Below, piece after piece: positions 45,801-56,919 of a DNA stretch of 64,000 bases. Both the position numbers and the translations under genes were made by a program. The stretch comes from Thozetella sp. PMI_491. Its lineage: Eukaryota; Ascomycota; Sordariomycetes; Chaetosphaeriales; Chaetosphaeriaceae. How positions within the stretch are numbered: the first letter of the stretch is position 1; each line of letters opens with the position of its first letter. The DNA is taken from NCBI GenBank assembly GCA_021432635.1, contig MU270026.1, positions 399,311-463,310 on the forward strand, given 5' to 3'. The notes beneath the pieces are model-generated. The model had not been told where the DNA came from and did no database searches. It saw only the letters and a list, made by a program, of their open reading frames with translations.

Positions 45801-46454
45801 TCCTGCGCGCTAAGGAGCTGCAATCAATACGAGCACTCCCAACAACAGCGGCATCGTCGGAGTGAAGGGCCTCGGGCGGCTTGCAGGCGCGCGGGCGTTC
45901 GGTAGAGACGGGCAAGAAGAAAGGGTAGATTTTGGACTTAGAGCAGGAGTAATTGCCGATTTAGTGAGATCTTCGAGATCTTCGGGCCTAAGCGCCGCCA
46001 GCTCCTGGGAGTCGCTGGATTGGGGAGGAGCAAAGAATAGCGGAGTGTTGGAGAAGACCACGCCCCAACTGCTGCTATGCACACTGGGCCTACATTTGCA
46101 ATGCCTCGGGACCGAAGCAGCTGTATCTCACCTCGCACAATAGCTATCCAAACTGGAGTTATGAGTATCAGCAGAATATATGAGCATAGGGGATCCGACC
46201 ACGCCAAAATCGTCGTGACCAGAAACTCGGCTTGGGTTTTTTTAGTTTTCTTGGCATTCGCTTCTGGGCAAATAAAATCTTAAAGTATAAACCAGGACCC
46301 TAGGCGATCTATCGAGAAAACAGAAGCCCCTTCCTCCGTTGGCAAAGGTATAAGACATAAACAAGAGATCGTTGGGCTTAATTCGGCTTCGAACTCAATG
46401 CAACCCTCCCCTGGAATAATTCGTATCGCGTACGCGCCGGCGCGCCCCGATTAC
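42836..46454. other. Long gene-poor stretch
   Basis: 3.6 kb without a gene I can support. The left part (42.9-43.6 kb) is AT-rich; the right part (44.2-46.4 kb) is GC-rich with many overlapping antisense frames of 60-130 codons lacking motifs. A minus frame at 45938-46207 starts with a hydrophobic stretch (LCSYILLILITPVWIAIV) and another at 45810-46082 ends in one (MPLLLGVLVLIAA). They could be two ends of a small spliced anchored protein, but no splice pair joins them in frame. Confidence 0.4.
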
Positions 46455-47576
46455 CTAGCGTCTGCTCTGCTTGGGGTTCGCAGGGCAGGCCGCGCCGATG
46501 CACCAGACGATGTCGCCGGTGGGGCAGTTCGAGTCGGCACCACCATCCTCCACGAAGGTCCAGGCGGCGCCGGCGCAGGCCGAGAAGAAGCTGTTAGCCG
46601 CCGTCGCCGCGGTATCGGCGCGGAGGGAGTTGGGGCAGGCACCACCGATGAGGGCCTGGATTATATTAGTTTGGTTTCGCCACGAAGCTTCTCCCAGGGG
46701 TGTGTAGATGCCAGGAAGGCGTGTCCAGTGAAGGGGAAAGAAGGGGGGGGGGCCTTACTTCAGGGCAGCTGAAAAGTGACAAAAGATCCAGGTTGCAGCC
46801 GGTGGTGGTCTGTCCGGCGCAGGAGCAGGTGCCCGGCAGGGTAAAGCCGTTGCTGTAGCACAACGATTAGTCTCTTTCAAAAGCTATCCAAGCCGCAGAA
46901 GCTTCCACACTTACACGTAGCTGACATCGAAATCGGCGCGGGCCACGCCCCACCACTCGGCGAAGTTGCCCTCAAAGAGGGAGGCGGCAGTGTTGAGTTC
47001 GTTTGAGGCATCGGTGTAGGCGATGTTGCCGACCCAGCCAGTCGGCACGGCGAAGGTGGCAGTGGCACCGGCAGCCATGGTACCGGGCTGAAGGGGTTGG
47101 CCGGCGCTGGTCGGGGTGCCGACGGTGTCGTCGTGCTTGGTGAAGACGGCGGCCGTGTGAGAGTTGACGACGGTGAAGGTGCGCTCGTTCGGGTTCACGA
47201 CTGCGGCCGGGGTAGAGCTGACGGGCGCCGGGGCCGGGGTCGTCGGCTCGGGCGACGGGACCTGCACGAGGGTGGTCGGGGTTGGGGTCGGAGTCTCGGG
47301 CGGGGGGGTAGTGCTGGTGCTCGAGCTCGTGGTCGAGGTCGACGTGGTAGTGGCGACCTGGATGAAGACAGCGGCCTCCTTGGTCGAGGTGGAGGACGAA
47401 GTGGTGGACAAGGGCGAGCCGTCCTCGTTTACGTAGACGGTCTCAAACTGGGTGACGGTGTCGATGACGGTCACCAGCTTGCGAGGGCGAAGGCGCGCAT
47501 GCTGGTGGCGGTGACCGGGCGAGCTGGCGGCGAGGGTAGCGAACCCGAGGAGGGCAGGCAGGACGATGGACCGCAT
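46455..47576 (-). CDS. Secreted thaumatin-like protein with a Ser/Thr/Pro-rich linker
   Basis: Three exons on minus: 47576-46915, 46852-46759 and 46655-46455, phases agreeing, 318 residues. It starts with a signal peptide (RSIVLPALLGFATLAASSPG). Then come VTQFETVYVNEDG and a long low-complexity linker of Thr, Ser and Pro (about residues 55-125, repeated STSTT and PTPTPTT), certainly O-glycosylated if secreted. The C-terminal 190 residues (RTFTVVNSHTAAVFTKHD onward) hold GNFAEWWGVARADFDVSYV, then NGFTLPGTCSCAGQTTTGC, CPNSLRADTAATAANSFFSA and NCPTGDIVWCIG, a cysteine-rich pattern like fungal thaumatin-like/osmotin-like domains. Such proteins bind or cut beta-glucans or act as wall proteins; no catalytic residues can be named. 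Intron 2 contains a G10 run (46743-46752). Confidence 0.75.
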
Positions 47577-49584
47577 CGCGACACACTAAAATGTTTTCGA
47601 CAAGTTGGATATCCAGCAGTCAAGCGGTTGTCAAGGTTCCAAAATGGTGTGCAGCTGAGTGAGCAAATATATCTCGTATTGCATTCCAGGCCGGGGGGTC
47701 GTCGAGGGTTTGTTGTCGTCGGCTACTGCGCGGCCATAACACACATACACACAGAAAAAGGAGAGTCGGTTGGTTGGGAAAGTTGTGTTGTGAGCGTGTG
47801 GCTCGAAAGGACTGGCTGCGGGCTTGGGACAGCTCGCGATGGCGCGCAAAGGGCAAAAAAAAGAGGGCAACACCTGAAGGAGTGAAGGTGTATTCCGTAC
47901 TAAGGGTGTAAGAAAGAAGCCAAAGGGCAAGAGTAGACCGTCTGAGAGCGAACCGAACGGGGGCAGTGGGCAGTAAGGCGCCAACGATTGCGGTGGGTGC
48001 AGACATTTTCTACGGACCACCCGCAGCCGCATGCAGCGTCAGCCGCTAACCCGGTTCCGTCTTCCTCCAGGTACGCAGCCAATCACGCCGCGCCCTGCCG
48101 GTCGCTCGAAATTAAAGGGCTGGTCCAAGCCCCTCTGGCCCCTTTTAATCCCAGGTACGCCAGGTACGCCACACCGCGCTAGGAATGGTCGGGCCTCCAC
48201 CGGGGCGGCCCCCCCTCCCCCCCTCTTCACCCCTGTTCCCAAGTCTGTCTGGTCTGTCCTGTCCCAGGCCTGGCCTGAGGATTAAAACAAGCAGCAAACG
48301 GGTCGCGGCCTCTGACTGGTCGCTGACGTAAACCAACGCATGAAGCGTCCGTTTCGTTTCGCAGGCCTGCTTCTGTTCCCCAAAGGCCAAGACGGTCATG
48401 TCAGGTGCGTCAACAGCACTAGAACAAATTAATTAGAACATTGTCTGCCCATCACCGCCCCATCTGGGCCCTGGCCCGTCTGGTTGGCTGCGGCCCGCAG
48501 GTCGGTGGAAAAGCGATCTACGCCCATCTTGTAATGCGGAATACTCTGCGACGACCACAGCGGCCGCGGCTACGACCACGACCTTAGACTCCTGCCATTC
48601 AAGACACAGGCGCCGTACCCATCCATGTACGTACCCATGTACGGAGGACTACGTATGGTACGTGAAGTACGTGAAGCACCCAAACGTGCCTGCCCTTTGT
48701 GGTAGGTAGTTCCATGGCCACGGCGCGCCTGGCCTGCCCGTTGCATGCCAGGCGCGCGCGGTGCAGGCTCAGGAATCAATCCAGCGCGGCAGATCCCCTA
48801 ACAATTTACAATTTGTAACTGGCACCCGAGACGTGCGGCGCTGCCTCCCCAAGGGATCAAGGGGGGGATTTAGCCAGCGTCAGAACTGTCGTACAAACCC
48901 AGGCACGCGAATCCTTTTGGGTGCCCGTGTCTGGCGGGGGGGTCTGCCGCACCTTGATGGGAAGGATGACGCGACATACGACATGGACACACACAGTCAG
49001 GCTTCTGAACCTCTGAGGCCCGCCCAGAGAACGAAGAAAAAAAAGAAAGGGAACAAACAAAAGGGTTGTAGCTTGCTCCTGGGGCAGGCAATTTGCTGCT
49101 CTCCCCTTGGCTCATCTCTCCTCTCCACCAGAGCCTCTCCGCCCAGCCCGGTCGGAAATGGCTGCTGGCCTTGGACGGTCGGGGGCCGATCAAGATTTTA
49201 GCAGATCGGCCGTGCCCTACGATCCTGATAAAGGATTCCGAATTCTCTCTCGGGTATCTCGACTGGGCAATCCTGCGTATACCTCCTGCGTAATGCCCAT
49301 TTCGTTAGCTATCGTAATGCTACGCTAATGTCGGAGCGTTACACTCGCCCACCGCCGGCGATCCGGCTAATCTAGTGCTACTCCGTCACGATTGTGAGGT
49401 TTATCGATAACCGTGCCAAGAATCGTGGCGCTAAGTCGCTGTCTTGCAATCGACTCTCTTATAGTGGAGCGTGTAATCCCAACGCATGGCAGCTTGTGGA
49501 GGAAATCGTGTCTTGGGTGAACGCGACGGCGTTCCAGAACAAATCGGTTTGCATTCACGCGCTCTGGGTCGCCTACACGCGCCA
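47577..49584. promoter_or_regulatory. Upstream region of the thaumatin-like gene, GC-rich
   Basis: No gene supported. A + frame of 262 codons (47097-47885) only mirrors the low-complexity linker on the other strand. At 48153-48168 CAGGTACGC occurs twice in tandem, and at 48624-48678 several TACGT words cluster, some as the palindrome TACGTA. These could be binding sites for a factor controlling the thaumatin-like gene, but 1 kb is far from its start. Confidence 0.4.
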
Positions 49585-50325
49585 TTATGCACCCTTCTGA
49601 AGCTCCGCTCGCATGTACTCGCTGAGCGACCGCTGCTCCTTCTGGTACACGCTACACTTGCCACCGCCCATCTCGTCTACAATTGCGTTGATTTCAGTCA
49701 CTAAAGCGCCGACCTCGGCTCTCCTCAAGGGCCCCTGGAATCACAGGGCCATCGTGATGAACCTGCGCGCGTTGATGGCCTGCGGCGACTCCTTGCCCAG
49801 GCTTGGTCGCGCGTCCATCCAGGCGCAGACAGGCCTCCCTGTGTCTTCTGCCTCTTTGTAGCGGCCAGTCTTCAGCAGGTCCTCGGCCAGCATGTGGGGC
49901 GGGACCACGTTGTTCTTGTCTGGCCGCCGTTCCACCAGCATGCGGACCGTCTGCTCGGCGCTCGGGAGGCCCAGCTCGTCCTCCATCGCGTAGACAGCCT
50001 GCTACAGCTTGTACAACCCCTTGTGGTTCGTCTCGTAGAGAGACTGCGGGGGTGACGCGGCCGCCTCCTCTCTAGTCAGCTGCGCGCGGTGCAGCGCTAG
50101 CAGGAGCCCAACCTTCTCCCGGTAGCCATTGGCCTTGTTGTGCGGGATAGGGAGCGCCGCGAGCTCCGGTTCCGAGAAGTTGTCCAGGAAATTGCGCGCG
50201 GTGCAATACTTGAAGCTATCCCAGAATGGCTCCACCGGGACAGGGGCTTCCCAAGGAAACGCTTTCGCTTCCTCTAGCGACACAATTTCCCCGGTCGAAA
50301 CCCGGAAAGAGGGGGCGGAGCTCAT
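49585..50325 (-). pseudogene. Decayed TPR-type gene with C-to-T-type nonsense codons
   Basis: From MSSAPSFRVSTGEIVSLEEA (50325) the minus frame encodes FSEPELAALPIPHNKANGYR, helical TPR-like text and NHKGLYKL. It then meets TAG at 50002-50004 where CAG fits, and goes on in frame QAVYAMEDELGLPSAEQTVR, VVPPHMLAEDLLKTGRYKEA, SPQAINARRFITMAL. A TGA follows at 49741-49743, then FQGPLRRAEVGALVTEINAI and MRAEL before a TAA at 49585. The reading frame is otherwise intact for about 245 codons, so the gene died recently. TAG from CAG is a C-to-T change and TGA can be one, as RIP produces; the repeats resemble proteins with SET-MYND or kinesin-light-chain TPRs. No frameshift is needed. Function unknown. 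Confidence 0.7.
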
Positions 50326-51155
50326 ATTCGCGGCGACGACGTAACCCAGACCTACGGCCAATTTGGCGCTCTTGATTGTAATCGCACGAGGGGCATGCAA
50401 TCTACGCGGCCGCCTTCTTAGGTCTCAGCTGCCAGCCTCGCCCAACTGGCTAAATGCCGTGATGCCGTGAGACAGCGGAGGAGTGCGGAGAAGGTTGGTA
50501 GATTTAGGCATGCGCGACGGGAGCGAGGCACAGTCGGTGGCGGCTCGACCGGAGTTGGGGGCCGACATCACCATAAGGATCTCCGCAATTTATGTGCTGC
50601 GCTTGGCTGGCTCGGCAGCTCGACTTCCTAATTTAGATGTGCGGCGCAGAACTGTAAGCCATTCCTTTTAGCAACAGCAGAACAGCAGGACGTATTACAA
50701 GGCAGGGCACTTGTCGCAAATCTGTACGACGTCTGACTATTCTTAAACATGTCGTCTTGCTAGAGAGGGCTATGAATCCATGATGGTTTTCTGGCCTTAA
50801 ACCCTGTGGCCGACCCCGTGTATACCATATATGTGGCTTGGCTTCGGACATCTCAAGTGCCGCAAATGGGCGAACTACACCGGAATCTTCGTGACACAGT
50901 TGACAATACCTATTTTTAGTTGCTCTGTCCAAGTATGCTGTATTGATTCTTTCCGCTACATTCCCTGAACTGATACGGCCGAATCACGTACGGTATAGCT
51001 CGGCAGCCATAGGAAGATCATTAAGGCAGGCAGCTAGAAGGCTCTAATGAATCAAGAATGGTTACTGTTTGAAGTGGATCTATCAATCCAGTGTAGAGCT
51101 GTCTTCTCCATACGCGAGTCGACCAAGACGTGCAGTGAACCCTGTTGAGAATACC
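50326..51155. other. Intergenic DNA, no gene recognised
   Basis: Lies upstream of the decayed TPR gene and downstream of the CocE-type hydrolase. Nothing recognised. Confidence 0.5.
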
Positions 51156-53069
51156 TTAGGGCTTTCCGATGTACGGTAGAATAACCGAGCTTGGGTATTC
51201 CCCACCAAAATAAACTGTGTGTTGACCTTTGTTAAGCTCATGGTCGGGTCTTGGAGCTGACCAAGCAGTAAACTCGGCGGCGGTGTGGCTTTTGCCGCCA
51301 ACCTGCGGATTCATAGGTTCAAGTTAGCAAGATGATCTTATATTTCAGGCATGACGACTCTGTCACTCACCCTGACACTGATGCTCTCACCGGCATCAAA
51401 GTCTACTCCCATGGCCCAGATGCCAATTTCAAGCTTGACGATTGTTCCTGGCGGGACCTTCTCCTCCTTCTCATGGGGGTGGAATGGGAACTGAGGATGG
51501 ATACTCTTCGAATGGTCAATGCTGCGATGTGATGCTCGTAGGATACCCATCTGGCCGAAATGCGTGTTGACGCTGTGCTGCTGTTTTTCGTCAATATCAA
51601 GAGTAGATTTGATCGGAGTTCGCTCAAATGGAAAGTTGAGATGCATGAGGTCCTTTCCATTCTTATCTTTCTTTCGCAGGATCACGAAAGTGACAAAGTC
51701 ATCCCGAGCGTCGCATGACATGTATAAGATCGCTTTCGGGAGGCCGATGAGACGAGACGCTTCCGAGAAGGTATGCGTGAACTCGACCCAGCTCTGACGG
51801 TCTTCCGAATTGTAAGATACTGAATCTACAGTCGAGGAAGACACGCTGCTGAGTGATCCAGCTGCAGAGAAGAACAGCTCTCTGTAGTCGGTATGTGGGA
51901 CCGGAAAATCCGGTAGAATGATATCGTGAATCGGCTCCTTGTCGCCAAACTGCAGGGCGTCCCATCGCACCCTTGGTGTGTCGGTCTCCCAGCCATTGCT
52001 CACGTTGCGGAGATAATGATCAAAGAATAATGTCAAATCCTTCTCGGACTGTGGTATGCTGTACAATTCGAACCATTCCTGGTAGCTACCCCATTGGATC
52101 CATTTTTTATCATGAGGAATCTGAAGCCATGCTCGAATGGAACCCATGTTATGTAGGTTGCTCACATCGGACCCTCGTATGTAGACGGGGCACTGGATTG
52201 TCGAAAAGTCGACGCGCTTATCCTTCCAGAACTGGTTTGCCGTAGAGGACCTCCGATACATTTCAGCAAAGTCTTCAACGCCCGACGACGGTTTTCCGCG
52301 AAGGATTTCTTTGGTAATAAGGTCGAAGTTGTCCATCGAGAACCAGCCGCCTAGGAAACACCTTGATCAGTCTACCGCCTGGGGTGATAAGGGAAGTATG
52401 GAATGTACCTCTGCAGAACTGCTCTCTATAGAGATCACTAAGACCTTCCCACGGAGCAATGGCTTTCAAGGAAGGTGGACACTGAGCAGCAATGAACCAC
52501 TGCGAAATAGCCAGGTAGGAGTTGCCGGCCATGCCGATGTTACCATTGCACCACGGCAGTTTTGCGACAGCTTCCACGACATCATGTCCATCCTCGGCCT
52601 CCTGAGTTCCGAACAACCCTATATGTCCGTCGCTGTTTCCGGTGCCCCGTGAGTCAACACTCACAATGGCGTAACCCTTGGGGCACCAAGCCGCAGGGTC
52701 AAGGCCTTCAAACTTTTCCAGGCCGCTGAGTTCGGAACGACGCACGCACGAGTGCCATATAGTCATAGGAAGCATGTCAAGAGCGCTGTACTTCTTGCCG
52801 TACGGCGACCAACTGAGAATGGCAGGAATTTGCTCAGTGGAGTCAACGGGACGGTACACGTCGATGTAGAGACGTGCACCATCACGAACGACAATCTCGA
52901 CATCGTGCTCGAGCTGGATGCTGCTCGTCAAGGGCTTGGTGTCAGACCCGAACGGCTGGGCACCAGCCTTGAAGATGTCGATCTTGCCAGGGAAGAAGCC
53001 CGTGTAGCCATTCTCCCCGACTTTGGGCTCAGAGATGCGCTTCACTGCTGGCTGGATAATAGTAGGCAT
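51156..53069 (-). CDS. CocE/NonD-type (X-Pro dipeptidyl-peptidase-like) serine hydrolase
   Basis: Three exons on minus: 53069-52409, 52350-51371 and 51302-51156, phases agreeing, 595 residues. VEIVVRDGARLYIDVYRPVD opens the alpha/beta-hydrolase domain typical of peptidase family S15 and cocaine esterase. VDSRGTGNSDG precedes GNIGMAGNSYLAISQW, which carries the nucleophile S184 in the elbow. CPVYIRGSDVSNLHNMGSI holds the acid region and MGILRASHRSID the catalytic H495 (the family's A-S-H-R). The C-terminal beta-jellyroll is represented by GTIVKLEIGIWAMGVDFDAG and, after the last splice, HTVYFGGEYPSSVILPYI. It hydrolyses esters or amides of small acyl compounds; substrate unknown. An earlier in-frame TTG at 53093 is not needed, since ATG at 53069 suits the family's N-terminus. 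No signal peptide, probably cytosolic. Confidence 0.88.
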
Positions 53070-53710
53070 GTTGGCAGGGCTCTGAGGTTTCAAGATTTTT
53101 CGTAAATGCCGATGTTGTTTGACCGAGCCTCCAAGGGAAGTTGGGGGAGTGCGGTAAAATAGGCTGTGACTTGAAGCAATAAGACTCCGGGGCTATCTAA
53201 TTGTGGCGAGCAACGGGGATCGCGATACATCCTAACTGGGACTAATTACTAGGCTAATGCTATGCGGACCTCGCACAAACCCCAGATTCCGAGGAACGGC
53301 TTAGAAACAAGGTACAGTACACGAGGCGTCACTGTGCCCCAACTTCCCCCGGTCCGGGGGTCTTGGCCGGGGCCCCACCCACGCTTCTGTCGGACAAAAT
53401 TTGGTGGGGCACACGGCCCCGCCCGAGGAAGCCTTCCCCAAACCGAGGAGCAGCCTTCCCCAGACCGAGGAGCAGCTCCTCGGTTGCTCTGCCGAAGTCA
53501 CACAGCTGGAGGACATATATCAATATAGCTAGTTCTGTGTATTGACGCATTTTATTTTTCTACATACGTTAATTTGTGCTTGCCTTGTTTTTTTTTATAA
53601 AAAAAATCTTTTTTTTATCAGTTATCCGCTTCGGGATAGCACTTATTTCCGGTCGAACCTACTTCCTCACGCTTTGCAAGCCTACCTAAGGTAGGCAGCT
53701 AACGCCACCC
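53070..53710. other. Intergenic DNA between divergent genes, contains a foldback sequence
   Basis: Shared upstream region of the CocE-type gene (minus) and the first PhyH gene (plus). It holds the palindromic block at 53333-53484 (listed separately) and A/T homopolymer runs at 53588-53622 before the PhyH gene. Confidence 0.5.
53333..53484. repeat. Foldback/MITE-like palindromic block with 22-base direct repeats
   Basis: CCCCCGG-T-CCGGGGG at 53346-53360 and ACCGAGGAGC-A-GCTCCTCGGT at 53464-53484 are perfect palindromes with one-base centres. GTGCCCCA (53334) recurs inverted as TGGGGCAC (53405). GCCTTCCCCAAACCGAGGAGCA-type units lie in tandem at 53431-53452 and 53453-53474, differing at one base. 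This much symmetry in 150 bases suggests a small foldback element or a strong structured regulatory site; no target duplication was confirmed. Confidence 0.55.
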
Positions 53711-54973
53711 ATGGCTGCCGCAGTAGAAGCTGCCCAGGAGACGAACCTGACTTTTGCCACGCAGTTCGAGACGAAGGACTTGGTCGAGTTCGACGAGAAC
53801 CACGTCTATGGCGATTGGCGGGACGAATTCCACAAATATGGCTGCGTCTTGATAAAGAACGTACTCAGCAAGGAGCGTGCTCAGTACTACGTTGACAAGC
53901 AGATCCAGTGGCTCAAAAGCTTTGATCTCGGCTTTGATGAAAATGACCGCTCGACTTGGAACGCCGACCATCTGCCCATCAGCTTCAAGGGCGGCATGTA
54001 TTTCAACTATGGCGCCACCCATGAGCGATTCGCCTGGGAAGCCCGCACCGAGCCCGCCATTCTGGACATCTTTGAAAAGCTGTGGGAAACCAGGGAGCTT
54101 ATTTGCTCGTTCGATGGGATTAACGTCTTCCCTCCTCGAAAAGATTTGAACTGGTCTCCATGGCCGCATTGCGACCAAAACCCCGAGAGGAAAGGGTGAG
54201 TAAATTTAGTCCTGCCCACGGTTCCTCTGAGATAATGGTGGGTGGCTTGAGCGAGCTTGGCTAAGAAGAGACATAGTATGCAGGCGGTCCAGGGGCTAAT
54301 CAACTTCGCTCCCAACGGACCCAACGACGGCGGTCTCGTCCTCATGAAGGGCTCCTCTAAGCTATTCAACGAGTTCTTCGAGCAGAAGCGGGAGTCAGCT
54401 GACCACGAAGACGCACCGCCGCCGGAAATCAAGTATATGGATCTCTTCCTCTTCAGCCAGAAAGACATCAAATGGTTCGAAAATAAGGGCTGCGAGATGG
54501 TCAAGATCAACATGGAGCCAGTAAGTCACCTCGGAGAAGGCAAATCTGAGTTTCTCAAGCAGAACTGACAAAGGGCGGCAGGGCGACTTTGTTTTGTGGG
54601 ATTCTCGAACCATGCACTACGCTCGGTTTCCCGAGGGCGATCAAATCCGCCACGCCACATATATCTGCATGACCCCTCGGAAGTTCGCCTCCGAAGAGGC
54701 TCTCGAAACCAAGAAGTACTGCTTCGAGAACTTCTTAGGCACAACGCACTGGCCACACTGGTAAGCATCCCAACTTTGACAAGCACGAGGAGCTTACCTT
54801 TTTCATCCTCTTTGGATTCCTCGGGCTAACAAAAAATACACAGCAACATCCGCCCATCGACAGAAAAGCCCATGAGGGACGGGAAAGTGTGCCCAAAGTA
54901 CAGGACCGAGCCACACGAAACCCCAATTATTACAGACAGGGTTCTAGAGCTTGCCGGCGTCAAGGCTTACTGA
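53711..54973 (+). CDS. PhyH-type Fe(II)/2-oxoglutarate dioxygenase
   Basis: Four exons: 53711-54195, 54277-54520, 54582-54760 and 54844-54973, phases agreeing, 345 residues. FHKYGCVLIKNVLSKERAQYY is the phytanoyl-CoA dioxygenase-like opening. The iron ligands are WSPWPHCDQNPE (H153, D155) at the end of exon 1 and DSRTMHYARFPEGDQIRH (H255) in exon 3, with the arginine after it for 2-oxoglutarate. GMQAVQGLINFAPNGPNDGG is the strand between them and ends exon 2's start cleanly. The family hydroxylates fatty acyls, amino acids and fungal metabolites; substrate unknown. No signal peptide. A second PhyH-type gene lies 4 kb away, but the two differ strongly and are not recent duplicates. Confidence 0.9.
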
Positions 54974-55078
54974 ACTGATAGTCATAGCTAGTATATATAC
55001 TCTTTAATAAGAATGTGCCATTATACTATGGAGAACATCAGATCGCGTATGCTTTGTAGATTCGCAGAAATAATAGCG

Positions 55079-55105
55079 CCCCCCCCCCCCCCCCCCCCCC
55101 CCCCC
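55079..55105. repeat. Run of 27 cytosines
   Basis: An uninterrupted C27 tract about 100 bases after the PhyH stop, followed by GGGAGGAG. Such runs are rare in fungal DNA, unstable on copying and hard to sequence, so the true length may differ. Confidence 0.8.
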
Positions 55106-55213
55106 GGGAGGAGAGTGAAGTAAACTCGTAACACCCAGTGCCATCGAAGGTGCACGAGCAAGATGCGATCTAGGCGGCTACCGTGGGGGTGAGCGCGAGT
55201 CTTGTTAAAAGCC

Positions 55214-56065
55214 TCACTCGTTGTTCGTTATCTCCTTTTGGATTGAATACCATGCTTCTTTGACAGTAAATCCCGCGCTGCGACACAATGCACTCATAGG
55301 CTTGTTGATCTCGAAGACGTTCATCCCGATGGACTCTATGCCAGCTTCGGCCGCGTGATGCTCCCATGCCGCAAGCATCTTTTTTCCGTAGCCCATACGC
55401 CGCTTTGTTGGGTCAACTTCTGAGTAGTAGCAAAATGAATCCTTTGTTTCTTTGTCCAGAACTGCCCAGAAGTCGGCGACCTTGCCTCCGTTTTCCCCGG
55501 TTGTCTCGACAACGATGAAGGAGTGTCCAGGTGTATCGACTCCTTCTGGGGCTGCGCGGGCAAAATTGGTTTTCGCCATGGCTTCTGCGCGTTCTAGAGT
55601 TAGGTCTGGACGATTCGCCATCACTTGCGAGACCATTCCCTGGCGAGCGCGGTCGAAAAAGGATTCCGCCTCGCCAGCCTGCATGCGGCGGTACGATACA
55701 TCCGCCGGTGTCGAGATGCCGCTGTCAACAGACTTGACTAGAATCTCCGACCCAAGCGGGAAAGGTTGGAGTGCGTCGAGCAGTGTGGTTTGGGTGCCCG
55801 ACACGTGCAACGTAAGTCGCTTCTCGGGCTTGAGGTGCCGATGCTGAAGGGCAACGAGAAGCTGCCGCGCAAATTCCGCGTCTTGGCTGCTTGACCAGCG
55901 GTGCCGGATGGATACGAGACGCTCTGTTGTCGTCACGACGAAGACCGCTCGGGACTCTCCCAGGCCGTAGACTTCGACATCTCCTTGGTCTTGTGGGTCA
56001 AGCTTGGCGCCTGCAGGCAGTGGCGAGTTTGGCAAGAGCTCAACGGCCGACTTGGGATCCGCCAT
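55214..56065 (-). CDS. GNAT-family acetyltransferase
   Basis: One exon, 283 residues. The N-terminal 120 residues are a separate region with no motif I know (VEVYGLGESRAVFVVTTTER). The C-terminal half is a GNAT fold: VSYRRMQAGEAESFFDRARQ opens it, KVADFWAVLDKETKDSFCYY is the beta-4 strand, and SEVDPTKRRMGYGKKMLAAW is motif A with the R-x-x-G-x-G pyrophosphate loop. GMNVFEINKPMSALCRSAGF is motif B with the asparagine and tyrosine-side region. Length and two-part layout are like fungal and bacterial GNATs that acetylate small amines. No signal peptide, likely cytosolic. Unrelated to the GNAT gene at 5.4 kb beyond the shared fold. Confidence 0.85.
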   Translation of the reverse strand: MADPKSAVELLPNSPLPAGAKLDPQDQGDVEVYGLGESRAVFVVTTTERLVSIRHRWSSSQDAEFARQLLVALQHRHLKPEKRLTLHVSGTQTTLLDALQPFPLGSEILVKSVDSGISTPADVSYRRMQAGEAESFFDRARQGMVSQVMANRPDLTLERAEAMAKTNFARAAPEGVDTPGHSFIVVETTGENGGKVADFWAVLDKETKDSFCYYSEVDPTKRRMGYGKKMLAAWEHHAAEAGIESIGMNVFEINKPMSALCRSAGFTVKEAWYSIQKEITNNE

Positions 56066-56919
56066 GTTCTCAGCTGTAGTACTCCACGTGGCGACGGCTG
56101 TGGCGAGGCATATCGGGTGGTATCACGTTTCGACAAATTTATATTCAAATTGAAACCAAATCTTGGCCTAGGGTAGTGCGCATAGATAAAGCCGGCGTAT
56201 GAGTCAGACCGCCCAATCATGAGCATGCACCTTCCCGATTCTGCTTATTCCCGACGTGGAGGAACTTAGGTTCTACCATCTGTGTACTACAGATGCAAGA
56301 TAAACAAGACGTAGCATCGTGTCAGCTACAATGTTGAAGTATGCATAACAGGAGGGTAGCTCTAATATCGACTGGGTTCTAATATGACGACGATCAAATC
56401 GCGTTATTACCAAGGTTTTTTTGTTATAATACCATCCCCTTGGGTAGGGCTGCAGCATCGGACGGCACAGGGAGCCAATTGCCAAGCCGAGGTTTCTTGC
56501 TGGTCGTCCTGACACGGAATTCAATATCAACCCGCGCGCATGGCGATTTCTGCACCAAGGTCAAGTCTGCACGCAAGGTGGGCCAACAATATAGGCCACT
56601 GGCACCCGTGGTATTCAAACTAGTTGCATACTACGTAACGACCGAGCTTATCCGAAGCTGTTTGCAATCCCGGGCGAGGCGATGCGCTACTCCAGACCCG
56701 GAGCCAAGATCCATCAGTAATCCTGCCAATGGCGTGGAATCCTTCGGCGAAACTGCGAACACCACCGTCCTAGGGAAGGGTAGGGTACTATGTAAAAATG
56801 GCTGCGCTGCGCTCTGCGCCCCATTTGCCATACCTTCCGCTCGGAAGATGGGGATCTGTCGTGTCAGATCAGTTGGACTATATGCCGATGTCAGCCTGTG
56901 TATATCGTTTCATTTTTTT
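56066..56919. other. Intergenic DNA, no gene recognised
   Basis: Upstream flank of the GNAT gene and downstream flank of the small secreted protein. A + frame at 56440-56931 has no motif. If the secreted-protein gene has a fourth exon, it would begin here, near 56855. Confidence 0.45.

Noticed and set aside
45810-46207. Two minus frames with hydrophobic ends that might be one small anchored protein
   Set aside because: No GT-AG pair joins them in frame and the middle has no pattern; left as unassigned DNA.
47097-47885. 262-codon + frame rich in Gly, Arg and Val
   Set aside because: It is the antisense of the Thr/Ser/Pro linker of the thaumatin-like gene; composition explains its length.
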